This document shows, piece after piece, positions 34,694 through 43,404 of a stretch of DNA of 64,000 nucleotides. Each line of letters opens with the position of its first letter. Within the stretch, counting starts at the first letter, position 1. The stretch spans positions 2,728,001 to 2,792,000 of the forward strand of contig OZ253558.1 of the NCBI GenBank assembly GCA_965262745.1, in the 5' to 3' direction. Source of the DNA: JAJECS01 sp965262745 (lineage in GTDB: Bacteria > Chloroflexota > UBA11872). Under the pieces are notes generated by a model that worked only from the letters and a program-made list of their open reading frames with translations, was not told where the DNA came from and did no database searches. The translations under genes were made by a program, and so were the position numbers.

Positions 34694-36109
34694 ATGTCAC
34701 CGGACGATCTGTCCTACGCGCGCGCGATTGACATCGCGCGCTGGATTCGTGGCGGCGAGTTGACGGCGCGCGCGGCGGTGACGGCGAGCCTCGACCGCAT
34801 CGAACGCACGGATGCGCGCCTGCACGCGTTTGTGGACCTCGCGCCGGAGCAGGCGCTGGCCGCGGCCGACGCGGCCGACGACGCCGTCAATCGCGGCGAT
34901 TCCTTGGGGCCGCTGCACGGCGTGCCCGTGGCCGTGAAGGTGCAAGTTCAAGTACAGGGAATGGCGTTTCACCGAGGCTCACGGCTGTACGAAACCGACA
35001 TTGGCGAGCGCGACGCCCCGGCGGTCGAGCGCCTGAGGCAGGCTGGCGCCATCGTCGTCGGCGTGACCGCGATGCCGGAGCTCGGGCACATAGCCTTCGC
35101 CCACAACCCGGTCGGGCCGACCACGCGCAATCCCTGGAGTCATGGCCACACCTGCGGCGGGTCCAGCAGCGGCTCCGCCGTTGCGCTGGCTGCCGGATAC
35201 GTACCGCTGGCGCTGGGCAGCGACGGCGGAGGGTCCGTTCGCATCCCGGCGAGTTGTTGCGGCGTGTTCGGCCTCAAGCCCTCCTTGGGCCGCGTGCCCT
35301 ATGTGCCGATCGTCGGCGGCCGCGACGCGGTCTCCCACCTGGGGCCCATGGCGCGCTCGGCGGCCGATATGGCGCTCGGCCTCGCGGTCATCGCAGGGCC
35401 GCACGAAGCCGACTGGATCACGCTGCCCCACGACGACACGGACTACCGCCAGGCGGCGCTCGCCGGCACGCACGGTTCCCGCGTGGCGTGGGCGCCGCAG
35501 CTCGGGGCGCACGAGGTCGACGCCGATGTCGTGGACATTTGCACCGCCGCCCTCGACGCCTTCCGCGCGGCCGGCTGCGAGGTTGCCTCGGTCCCCCCGA
35601 TGCTCAGCGACGCGACGCGCGAATGGGCCGACTTGTTCAGCACGCTCATCGCTGCCCAAGTCGGAAATCGCATGGACGAGGTGCGGGCCGTGAGCGATCC
35701 CAGCCTGGTCGCGGCCGCCGAGGCGGGGCTTGCGGTATCGGGCATCGACATGATGACGGCGGGCTCGGCGCGCCGCCGACTCTGGGCCGAGATGGCCGCC
35801 ATATTCGAGGGCCACGACGTGTTGGTGACGCCGACGCTCTTGATGCCCCCGCTCCCGATCGACGAACCCGGCGGCAGGCCCGCCGACCCCACCATTTGGG
35901 CCCAACGCTGGTTCCGCCACGTCTACCCGTTCAACATGACCGCGCAGCCGGCGGCCACCGTACCCGCGGGAGTCACGCGCGATGGGCTGCCTGTTGGACT
36001 CCAGATCATCGGCGGCCGCCATGCCGATGCCGACGTGCTGCGCTTCGCGGACGCCTTTGACGCCCACTGGCCCAAGGCGCGCGCCCAGCCGCCGGTCCCT
36101 GAGGCCTAG
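34694..36109 (+). CDS. amidase signature enzyme
   Basis: 471 residues of the amidase signature family (GatA/AtzF-type serine amidohydrolases). The Ser-cisSer-Lys triad can be placed: Lys in PVAVKVQ, cis-Ser in CGGSSSGSAVA, nucleophile Ser in SDGGGSVRIPAS, followed by GVFGLKPSLGRVP. There is no gatB or gatC beside it, so it is more likely a catabolic amidase than part of the tRNA amidotransferase. ATG 34694 has AAGGG at the right distance. Cytoplasmic. Confidence 0.9.
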   Translation: MSPDDLSYARAIDIARWIRGGELTARAAVTASLDRIERTDARLHAFVDLAPEQALAAADAADDAVNRGDSLGPLHGVPVAVKVQVQVQGMAFHRGSRLYETDIGERDAPAVERLRQAGAIVVGVTAMPELGHIAFAHNPVGPTTRNPWSHGHTCGGSSSGSAVALAAGYVPLALGSDGGGSVRIPASCCGVFGLKPSLGRVPYVPIVGGRDAVSHLGPMARSAADMALGLAVIAGPHEADWITLPHDDTDYRQAALAGTHGSRVAWAPQLGAHEVDADVVDICTAALDAFRAAGCEVASVPPMLSDATREWADLFSTLIAAQVGNRMDEVRAVSDPSLVAAAEAGLAVSGIDMMTAGSARRRLWAEMAAIFEGHDVLVTPTLLMPPLPIDEPGGRPADPTIWAQRWFRHVYPFNMTAQPAATVPAGVTRDGLPVGLQIIGGRHADADVLRFADAFDAHWPKARAQPPVPEA

Positions 36110-36256
36110 CGCGCCATCGGCTACCATTGCTCGACAAAATCGTAGCCGGGCCGGCCCTGCGCGCGGAGTTCACTGGGATTCTCGCTTCACGGCGAGCGCC
36201 GCATCCACGCGCGGGCAGCGTGCTGCCTGGCACTCCCGGCTGATGAAGGACAGGCG

Positions 36257-37378
36257 ATGACCAATCGCTCCGGTGGTCTCGAAGGGATCGTGGCCGGCAC
36301 CTCCGCGGTCAGCTCGATCGACGGTCTGGCGGGAAAGCTCACCTATCGCGGGATCGATATCCACGCGCTGGCCAGCGACGCCACGTTCGAAGAAGTGGCG
36401 TATTTGCTCTGGCACGACGAGCTGCCGTCGCGGAGTCAACTCGACAGTCTCCTCAACGAGCTATCCGCTGCCTATGCCCTGCCGCCCGCGGTCGTGGACG
36501 CCTTGCGACTCCTCCCGCGGAGCACGCCCCCGATGGATGCGCTGCGTAGCGGCGTCTCGGTGCTGGCGGCGTTTGATCCCGACCTCGGCGACAACTCTCT
36601 TGAGGCCAACGCGCGCAAGTCCGTGCGTCTTCTTGCCCAGGTGTCGGCCGTGGTGGCCACCTTCGCCCGGCTCGCGGCGGGCGATGAGCCCGTAACCGTC
36701 GCCGAAGGACCGGTCGCCGAGGCGTTTCTACAGATGTACACCGGTGAGCGGCCCGACACGACGGCGGCCCGCGCGGTCGACGTGCTCCTGGTGTTGCAGG
36801 CCGACCACGAACTCAACGCCAGCACCTTCGCCGCCCGCGTGATCGCCGCCACGCTGTCCGACATGCACTCCGCCGTCACCGGCGCCATCGGCGCGCTGCG
36901 CGGTCCGCTCCACGGTGGCGCCAACCAGGGTGTGATGGAGATGCTGCTCGAGATCGGGTCGCCTGACGCGGCCGAGGATTGGGTGCGGGAACGACTGGTG
37001 CGGCGCGAGCTCATCATGGGCTTCGGTCACCGCGTCTACAAGACCGCCGACCCCCGCGCCACGATCTTGCGCCGCATGTCCGGGGAGCTCAGTCAAACGT
37101 CCGGCCACCCCGAGTGGTTCGAGATCTCCAGCGTGATCGAGCGCGTGATGATGGACGAGAAGCGGCTGAACTCCAACGTGGACTTCTTCTCCGCGACCGT
37201 ATACGCCGCGCTGGGGTTGCCGGTCAACCTGTTCACGCCGATCTTCGCCATGAGTCGCACCAGCGGGTGGACCGCGCACGTGCTGGAACAGCTCGGCGAC
37301 AACCGGCTGATCAGGCCCCGCGCCGAATACGTGGGGCGCACGGACCGGGCATTCATCCCCATCGCGGAGCGCCGGTAG
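36257..37378 (+). CDS. gltA: citrate synthase
   Basis: Condenses acetyl-CoA and oxaloacetate at the entry of the TCA cycle. 373 residues, the short Gram-positive/archaeal type. Catalytic residues: His in GPLHGGANQ, His in GFGHRVYK, Asp in NVDFFSATVY; the N-terminal TYRGIDI segment is also conserved. ATG 36257 is preceded by GAAGGA. A methylcitrate synthase activity cannot be excluded, since this short type often serves both, and no prp genes are near. Confidence 0.93.
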   Translation: MTNRSGGLEGIVAGTSAVSSIDGLAGKLTYRGIDIHALASDATFEEVAYLLWHDELPSRSQLDSLLNELSAAYALPPAVVDALRLLPRSTPPMDALRSGVSVLAAFDPDLGDNSLEANARKSVRLLAQVSAVVATFARLAAGDEPVTVAEGPVAEAFLQMYTGERPDTTAARAVDVLLVLQADHELNASTFAARVIAATLSDMHSAVTGAIGALRGPLHGGANQGVMEMLLEIGSPDAAEDWVRERLVRRELIMGFGHRVYKTADPRATILRRMSGELSQTSGHPEWFEISSVIERVMMDEKRLNSNVDFFSATVYAALGLPVNLFTPIFAMSRTSGWTAHVLEQLGDNRLIRPRAEYVGRTDRAFIPIAERR

Positions 37379-37622
37379 CCGCGAGCGACGCCCTCGGCCG
37401 CCGCGGACGCAGTGTTCGGGACGGCGTGCCCGTGATGTCTACGGCGAACATGGGCTCACGTAGCGGGGGCGCGAACCGCCCGCCTGCTCATGGGCTCATG
37501 CAACCAAGCGTGACGCTGATTGGCGCAACCCGCGACGCCGGTCACATGCGGTCAATCGGAAACGCTCGCGGTGCTACACTTCGGCTTCGCGGCATGTCTT
37601 GTCGCCGCGCCTTGCCCTCCCG

Positions 37623-37757
37623 ATGAAACGCACGTACCAACCCAAAGTTCGCAAACGTAAGCGTGAGCATGGCTTTCGCGCACGCATGTCTAGCCGGTCC
37701 GGGCGCGCGATTCTTCGCCGCCGCCGGCGTAAGGGTCGCAAGCGGCTCACGGTCTAG
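37623..37757 (+). CDS. rpmH: 50S ribosomal protein L34
   Basis: A 44-residue, very basic protein, MKRTYQPKVRKRKREHGF then ARMSSRSGRAILRRRRRKG, ending KRLTV: unmistakable L34. It opens the conserved rpmH-rnpA-yidD-yidC-jag cluster. The promoter is expected in the preceding 244 bp, where TACACT at 37575-37580 is a possible -10 element without a convincing -35. Confidence 0.97.
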   Translation: MKRTYQPKVRKRKREHGFRARMSSRSGRAILRRRRRKGRKRLTV

Positions 37758-37805
37758 GCCGCTGGCGCGCTGGATGGACAGCGGCTGCGTCGCCGTGGAC
37801 ATGCC

Positions 37806-38156
37806 GTGAACAGCCGCCATCGGCTGCGTCGCGCTGCCGACATTGCGCGCGTGCGGCGACGGGGAACACGCGTCGCTTGCCCCTATTTCGTGCTGTTCGT
37901 TGCGCCGGGCACGGCTGATACAACCCGATTGGCCATAGCGGCGCCGCGCCGGCTCGGAACGGCGGTTGCTCGCAACCGCATGCGCCGCCGCTTGCGCGCG
38001 GCGTTTCAACCGCACACGGCAACGCTGCAGCCGGTCGTCGACCTGGTGGCGCAGGCCCGCCGACCGGCGGGTGATGCTCCGTGGCCTTGCCTCACGCGTG
38101 CCGTCGACCAAACTCTGGCGCAGGCGCGCGCCACGCAAGCAGCGAGCCTCGCGTGA
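37806..38156 (+). CDS. rnpA: ribonuclease P protein component
   Basis: Protein subunit of RNase P, which helps the RNA subunit mature tRNA 5' ends. 116 residues with the family start (RHRLRRAADIARVRRRGTR) and the RNR-type basic motif AVARNRMRRRLRAAF. The GTG 37806 start is used. It lies 48 bp after rpmH, and its stop overlaps the yidD start. Confidence 0.92.
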   Translation: MNSRHRLRRAADIARVRRRGTRVACPYFVLFVAPGTADTTRLAIAAPRRLGTAVARNRMRRRLRAAFQPHTATLQPVVDLVAQARRPAGDAPWPCLTRAVDQTLAQARATQAASLA

Positions 38157-38362
38157 GGCGCCTGGTGCTCGCCTTGGTCCGGGGCTATCAGCGGTGGCTG
38201 TCCGGGGGGCTGGGCGCCCACTGCATCTACGAACCGACCTGTTCCGAATTCACCGTTGTCGCCGTGGAGCGACACGGCGTCGCTCGTGGGGCCTGGATGG
38301 CGCTGCGCCGGATTGCGCGATGCCATCCCTTCACCGCCGGCGGCTTCGACCCGGTGCCCTAG
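38153..38362 (+). CDS. yidD: membrane protein insertion efficiency factor YidD
   Basis: 69 residues, begins VRRLVLALVRGYQRWLSG and has the family core CIYEPTCSEF and RCHPFTAGGFDPVP. It starts with GTG at 38153, overlapping the rnpA stop by 4 bp, which is standard for this cluster. It assists YidC/Sec membrane insertion at the inner face of the membrane. Confidence 0.92.
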   Translation: MRRLVLALVRGYQRWLSGGLGAHCIYEPTCSEFTVVAVERHGVARGAWMALRRIARCHPFTAGGFDPVP

Positions 38363-38377
38363 CTGCGAGCCTGAACC

Positions 38378-40015
38378 ATGGAACTATTTTCCGGCATCGG
38401 CGAAACCTGGCAGATGTGGGCCGTCAACCCACTCAGCGAGGTTCTCAATCTCATCCGCGACGGCGTCGGCAGCTATGCCATCGCGATCATCTTGTTCACG
38501 ATTGTGATTCGCACGCTGATGGTCCCGCTCACCGTCAAGCAAATCCGCTCGCAGCGGCGCATGCAGACGCTGCAGCCCGAGATGGCCGAGTTGCGCCGCA
38601 AGTTCAGGAACGACCGACAGGCGCAGTCGCAAGCCACGATGAAGCTCTATCGCGAGCATGGCGTGAGCCCACTTTCGGGCTGTCTGCCCATCTTCGTGCA
38701 GCTGCCCATCCTGCTCGCGTTGTACGGCGGCATCCTCACCTTGAGCGGCCGTGGGCTCCTCAACGAGCAATTCCTCTGGTTCAACCTGGCGCGCGAGGAC
38801 TCGACCATTCCCGTCCTTGGCGAATCCAGCCCGACAGCGCCGACGGACGTTCATCTGGCTACCACGTTTCCGATCACCCCGTTGGAATCTCAGGTTTCGG
38901 CGGAGTTCTCCGGCCAAAACGCCAATTTCCGCTTCACGGTCGACTCCGTCGATCCTGGCGGTTCGGCGTCTGCGGTTTCGAGCGGGCGTGCGAGTGCCGC
39001 GTTTGTCCGGGATCGGCTGGAGCTCGGCCAGTTCCCGCCAGGCACCACGGAGGCGCGACTGGTGCAGGCGGCCGCGTTCGTCGTGGAGCGTGATCGACCG
39101 CTCACGCGGCTCACGGAGTCCGACGCCAGCCAAATCCTGCGGGGCGAGATCACCGATTGGTCGGAGCTTGGCCTGCCCGCCGGCCCGATCAATATCTTCG
39201 GCCTCGGCAACGATATCGGCACCCGGGACCTGCTCTCGGAGCTGCTCCTCGACGGCGAGCCCATTCCGCCGCGGCTTGTGCAGCTACGGGCGACGGTCGA
39301 TGACTACCTGGCGGAGCTCATCGCCGATCCCGGGGCGCTCGGCATCTCGGGGCCGATCGTGAGCGACGACGTTCGCATGATCAACCTCAAAGCCGAAGGG
39401 GCGGAGCGCGCGTTTTCGGCGCACGTGGCGGCGCTGCGTGATGAGAACTACCCCTTGGCCCGGGAGGCGTATGTCTACTGGGCGCCCGGCGAAACCGACG
39501 GTGAGAAGTTCGTGCAGAAGTGGTGGGACAGCCGGGAGGGGCAAACGGCCGCCGGCAACGCCGGGTTCACGCGGATCCCCATTCAACTGGACGTGTTTGG
39601 GACGGGTGGCTTCTATATCTCGCTGCTGGCGCTGCTGGCAGGCGCGTTCCAGTTCGTGCAGGCCCGGATGATGGCCTCGCGTTCAGCCGAGGGGCAGCAG
39701 GCAACGGTGAACCGGGTGATGCAGTTCATGCCGCTGATTGTGGTCATCTTCGCCTGGTCATTCCAGGCGGGTCTGGTGCTGTATTGGGTAATTTCCAGCA
39801 TCATTGCGATCGTGCAGCAATATTTCACTACGGGAACCGGTGCGCTGATTCCCGCGCACTGGCCGATCGCGCGGGATGTGTCCGGCCGCCAGGCGCCCCC
39901 GTCCGAGCCCAAGACCACCGATGAGAACGCAACGAGCGAAGCCGCGGACCCACCTCTCGGTGAAGGTGTGACCACGCCGCGGCGCCGGCGACGGCGAAGG
40001 AGGCGCAGTGGCTGA
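38378..40015 (+). CDS. yidC: YidC/Oxa1 membrane insertase with inserted PstS-like binding-protein domain
   Basis: 545 residues. The insertase core is normal: TM with the hydrophilic-groove Arg (IAIILFTIVIRTLMVPLTVK, about 34-53), cytoplasmic helical hairpin, next TM (GCLPIFVQLPILLALYGGIL), later TMs from residue 411 and a basic C-terminal tail. Between the latter TMs, residues ~166-397 form an extra extracytoplasmic domain that reads like a phosphate-binding (PstS/PBP-like) protein: LTESDASQILRGEITDWSEL, GTRDLLSELL, ADPGALGISG, YPLAREAYVY, SREGQ. The frame is continuous. It overlaps the start of jag by 8 bp. Confidence 0.93.
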   Translation: MELFSGIGETWQMWAVNPLSEVLNLIRDGVGSYAIAIILFTIVIRTLMVPLTVKQIRSQRRMQTLQPEMAELRRKFRNDRQAQSQATMKLYREHGVSPLSGCLPIFVQLPILLALYGGILTLSGRGLLNEQFLWFNLAREDSTIPVLGESSPTAPTDVHLATTFPITPLESQVSAEFSGQNANFRFTVDSVDPGGSASAVSSGRASAAFVRDRLELGQFPPGTTEARLVQAAAFVVERDRPLTRLTESDASQILRGEITDWSELGLPAGPINIFGLGNDIGTRDLLSELLLDGEPIPPRLVQLRATVDDYLAELIADPGALGISGPIVSDDVRMINLKAEGAERAFSAHVAALRDENYPLAREAYVYWAPGETDGEKFVQKWWDSREGQTAAGNAGFTRIPIQLDVFGTGGFYISLLALLAGAFQFVQARMMASRSAEGQQATVNRVMQFMPLIVVIFAWSFQAGLVLYWVISSIIAIVQQYFTTGTGALIPAHWPIARDVSGRQAPPSEPKTTDENATSEAADPPLGEGVTTPRRRRRRRRRSG

Positions 40016-40859
40016 CCATCCAACTGACACCCCGGACACTCCGGAGAGCGTCGAGGCGTCCGGCGCCTCCGTTGAGGAGGCGCTGCGACAGGCCCTGCGG
40101 CAGCTCAATGCCACGATCGACGATGTCGACGTCGAGATTCTGGCCAGCGGCGGCTCGCGCCTGCTGCGTCGGGACGCGGAGGCGCGCGTGCGCGTGGTGC
40201 GCCGCGAGCGCCCGTTTTCCGCGACCATGGACGAGGCGGAGTCCGAGCCCCCGATTGAGCCGGATCTGGCGCCCGCCGCACGCGACCCCATGCCCAGCGA
40301 GCCGGTGGTCGAACCGCCTCCGCCTCCCGCAACCGTGTCGGACGCTGACGATGCCCCGGAGGCGGCCGCGCCCCCTGCCCGCGCGTCACGCCCCCTGGTT
40401 GAGAGCGGCGAAGAGCTGCAAGACATCGTTGAAGACCTGCTCGCCTCCATGCTCGATCGCATGGGATTCATCGCGGAGTTGGAGCTCGTCGATGAGGACC
40501 CGCTGGCGTACAACGTCGTCGGCGATGATGATTTCTCCAAGCTGATCGGACGCCACGGATCGACGCTGCGCTCGTTCGGCTACCTCATCAATCTCATGGC
40601 CGGGCGGCAGCTCGGCCAGCCATGCCGCGTGCTCATCGACATCAACAGCTATCGCGCTCGCCGCGCCGACCACTTGCAGGAGCTTGCCGAGACGCTCGCT
40701 GACGAAGTGACCGAGACCCAGGAGCCGGTGACGCTCGAATCCATGCCCGCCAACGAGCGCCGGCTCATCCACATGGCCTTGGCGGACGACGAGGGCGTCC
40801 GCACCTACAGCATCGGCGAGGGCGATGAACGCCGGGTCGTGATCAGCCCGAAGGCGTAG
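40008..40859 (+). CDS. khpB: RNA-binding protein Jag/KhpB
   Basis: 283 residues: N-terminal Jag_N-type domain (EASGASVEEALRQALRQL), a ~60-residue Pro/Glu-rich acidic linker, then a KH domain (VVGDDDFSKLIGRHGSTLRS) and an R3H domain (ESMPANERRLIHMALADDEG). KhpB proteins bind RNA and influence cell division and elongation. The start is GTG 40008 with an excellent AAGGAGG site, inside the end of yidC. The gene order after yidC is the usual one. Confidence 0.93.
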   Translation: MADHPTDTPDTPESVEASGASVEEALRQALRQLNATIDDVDVEILASGGSRLLRRDAEARVRVVRRERPFSATMDEAESEPPIEPDLAPAARDPMPSEPVVEPPPPPATVSDADDAPEAAAPPARASRPLVESGEELQDIVEDLLASMLDRMGFIAELELVDEDPLAYNVVGDDDFSKLIGRHGSTLRSFGYLINLMAGRQLGQPCRVLIDINSYRARRADHLQELAETLADEVTETQEPVTLESMPANERRLIHMALADDEGVRTYSIGEGDERRVVISPKA

Positions 40860-40950
40860 CACGACCGCGCCGCGCCGCGGCCCGGCGTACCTGACCGTCG
40901 GGCACGTCACCCGCGACCTCCGGCCATCGGGCTGGGAGTTCGGCGGGACG

Positions 40951-41712
40951 GTGTACTACAGCAGCCTGGCCGCGCGACGCCTTGGGATGCGCGTAACGGC
41001 GGTCACCCGCGCCGCCGCTGAGGACGCGAATGCGCTGGCGGCGCGATGCCCCGGCATTCAGTGGATCGCCCGCCCCGCCGTGGCAACGACGGCCATGCGC
41101 AACATCTATGGACCGCGCGGTCGAACGCAGCACGCTCCGGTGGTTGCTCCTGCCTTTGAAGTCGCCGATCTCGATGGGCTGCCGTCGAAGGTTGCCGTCG
41201 TGCATTTGGGCCCCGTCATCGGCGAGATCAGGCCCGACGTGCTCGGCCACCTTCCGCGCGCCGATCTGACCGGCCTAACCGCGCAGGGGTTGCTGCGCCG
41301 CGTGGCTGCCGGCGGGGCCGTGCTGGCGCGAGACTGGGCGGATGCCGGCGAATTCCTCGATGCGATCGACGTGCTCGTGCTCAGTAGCGAAGACATCCAG
41401 GTGGACCCCGCGGCGGGCCTCGACTACCTGCGGCGCGCGCCCACCGGCATCCTCACACGGGGTTCGCTGCCGGTGCAGATATTCGCGGACGGCGGCTGTT
41501 CGGAGGTGCCTGTGCGCGCGGTCGCCGACGACCATCCAACCGGCGCCGGCGACGTGTTTGCGGCCGCACTCTTCGTGAGCTTGCAGCGCACGGGCATGCT
41601 CGGCCAGGCGGTGCAGACTGCCGCGGCGGTCGCCACGCATTGGGTCGAACGCCGCTGGACGGCCTTTCCGCCCACAGCCAATCCCGACCACGGGGCACGC
41701 CCCCGGCGATGA
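40951..41712 (+). CDS. PfkB-family sugar/nucleoside kinase
   Basis: 253 residues from the GTG at 40951. The PfkB signature is clear at the C-terminus: DDHPTGAGDVFAAALFVSL, with the catalytic Asp. The frame is open upstream to about 40843 and would add YLTVGHVTRDLRPSGWEFGG, which is the normal first strand of this family, but that stretch has no ATG, GTG or TTG; a CTG at 40891 is the only candidate. The true protein therefore probably starts earlier than annotated. Substrate unknown. It overlaps rqcH by 4 bp. Confidence 0.82.
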   Translation: MYYSSLAARRLGMRVTAVTRAAAEDANALAARCPGIQWIARPAVATTAMRNIYGPRGRTQHAPVVAPAFEVADLDGLPSKVAVVHLGPVIGEIRPDVLGHLPRADLTGLTAQGLLRRVAAGGAVLARDWADAGEFLDAIDVLVLSSEDIQVDPAAGLDYLRRAPTGILTRGSLPVQIFADGGCSEVPVRAVADDHPTGAGDVFAAALFVSLQRTGMLGQAVQTAAAVATHWVERRWTAFPPTANPDHGARPRR

Positions 41713-43400
41713 ACTTCGATGTCCTCACGCTGGCGGCGGTGCGAGGCGAGATCGAGGACCGCGCGGTTGGCGGACGCATTCAGCGCGTGTCGGCGCCCGA
41801 GCCCAACCAGATCGGGCTGGAGATCTACGCCAACCGCGCGGCGCAGCACCTGCTGATCCAGGCCGGCCCGGTTAACTCGCGCGTGCATTTCGTGAGTGGC
41901 CGTCTGCATGCCGGTGAGGCGCCCGCCAGCCCGCTGCTCCTGCTGTTGCGCAAGTGGGTGCGTGGCGGCCGTTTGCTCAGCGCCGCACAGCTTCCCCTCG
42001 AGCGCGTCTTGGTCTTGCAGGTGAGCGCGCGACCGGACCCCGCCGCGGCGGCGGTTGAGCACCGCCTGGTTGTGGAAATCATCGGCCGCCAGGCGAACGT
42101 GATTCTGGTGGACGAGCAGGGGCTCATCCGCGATGCGCTGCGGCGGGTTCCCGGCGGCGGTGCGCGGCGCCGCCTCATGCCGCGCGCGCCCTATCACCCA
42201 CCCGCCCGCTTGCCTCTGCCGCCTCCAAGCGCCGCGGTGCCGGCTGACGCGGCGGCGCAAGCCGCGCCGAAGGTGCCGGCATGGCGCGCCTTGTTGCAGG
42301 CCGTGGCAGGCGTAAGCCCGACCCTGGCACGCGAATCGCTGACACGCGCCGGAGTGGATCCTCGAACCCCCAGCCTCGATGTCGTCGCCTGGCCGGCGGC
42401 GCTCAAGGCCCTGCGGGACATATCGTCCGACATCGACGCTGGCGCGGCGCAGCCATGCCTTGTCCCCATTGACGACGGCTGGCAGGCCTTTGCCCCGTAC
42501 CCGCTGACCCACTTCGACCGTGGCTGTCAGCCGGCCGGCTCGATGAGCGAGGCGCTCGAGGCCTACTACGAGGCCGATGAGCCCTCGGTGGCCGTCGATA
42601 CGGTGAGGGCGCGGGTGCTGGAGCCGCTCACTGGGGCGATTGCGCGCGTCGAGCGCCGGATCGCTTCGCTGCGCGCCGAGGCGCCTACGGGCGCGGAGAT
42701 CGGCGCCGCCCGCGCCGCCGGTACGGCCTTGCTGGAGCACGCCTACCTGATTCCCGCCGGTGCCGCCGACTTCGAGGCGCACGGACAGCGGCTCGCGCTC
42801 GACCCCACAAAATCGGTCGGCGCCAACGCCCAAACCTACTTCACCCGCTATCGGGCCCTGAAGCGCGCCGCGCGTCTGGTTCCGCGGCGGATTCGACGGG
42901 CCGAGTTGGAGCTGGCCTATCTAAGGCAGGCGGCGGACGATTTGCGGCGGGCGGATTCACCGGCCGTCTTGCGCCAGATCGCCGGCCTGCTGTCCGAGGC
43001 GGGCTACCTGCGCCAGCCGCGCCGCAAGCGAGCAGCCTCGCCGACGGCGCCGGCGGTGCGCCGCATGCATGGCCACCAAGTTGTCGCCGGGCGCACGGCG
43101 GCGGAAAACCATCGCCTGACGTTTCGGGAGTCGGCGCCTGACGATCTGTGGTTCCACGCACGCGGCATGCCGGGAGCGCACGTCCTGCTGCGCGACCCGG
43201 GCGACGATCCGGCGCCCGAGTTGGTCCACGCGGTGGCGCGGCTGGCCGCGCGCCTGAGCACCGGCCACGCCTCGGCAGCCGTCGACGTTGACGTCACCCG
43301 CCGCCGACACGTGCGCGCGATTCGTGGCGCAGGGCCGGGTCAGGTCACCTACCGCCTCCACCGCACGCTCCGCGTCGCGCCGCTCCCGGACGACGCGTGA
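41709..43400 (+). CDS. rqcH: ribosome quality-control protein RqcH (NFACT family)
   Basis: 563 residues: NFACT-N domain (about 1-190, QRVSAPEPNQIGLEIYA, LLRKWVRGGRL), helix-hairpin-helix region (about 195-250), coiled coil (about 295-430) and the NFACT-R (DUF814) domain at the C-terminus (ENHRLTFRESAPDDLWFHAR, GAHVLLR). RqcH binds stalled 50S subunits and adds C-terminal alanine tails. ATG 41709 overlaps the PfkB stop (ATGA). The C-terminus is somewhat shorter than in fibronectin-binding Firmicute homologues. Confidence 0.9.
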   Translation: MNFDVLTLAAVRGEIEDRAVGGRIQRVSAPEPNQIGLEIYANRAAQHLLIQAGPVNSRVHFVSGRLHAGEAPASPLLLLLRKWVRGGRLLSAAQLPLERVLVLQVSARPDPAAAAVEHRLVVEIIGRQANVILVDEQGLIRDALRRVPGGGARRRLMPRAPYHPPARLPLPPPSAAVPADAAAQAAPKVPAWRALLQAVAGVSPTLARESLTRAGVDPRTPSLDVVAWPAALKALRDISSDIDAGAAQPCLVPIDDGWQAFAPYPLTHFDRGCQPAGSMSEALEAYYEADEPSVAVDTVRARVLEPLTGAIARVERRIASLRAEAPTGAEIGAARAAGTALLEHAYLIPAGAADFEAHGQRLALDPTKSVGANAQTYFTRYRALKRAARLVPRRIRRAELELAYLRQAADDLRRADSPAVLRQIAGLLSEAGYLRQPRRKRAASPTAPAVRRMHGHQVVAGRTAAENHRLTFRESAPDDLWFHARGMPGAHVLLRDPGDDPAPELVHAVARLAARLSTGHASAAVDVDVTRRRHVRAIRGAGPGQVTYRLHRTLRVAPLPDDA

Positions 43401-43404
43401 CCGC

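Noticed and set aside
37379..37622. Possible oriC before rpmH
   Set aside because: No DnaA-box cluster and no AT-rich unwinding stretch; dnaA is absent.
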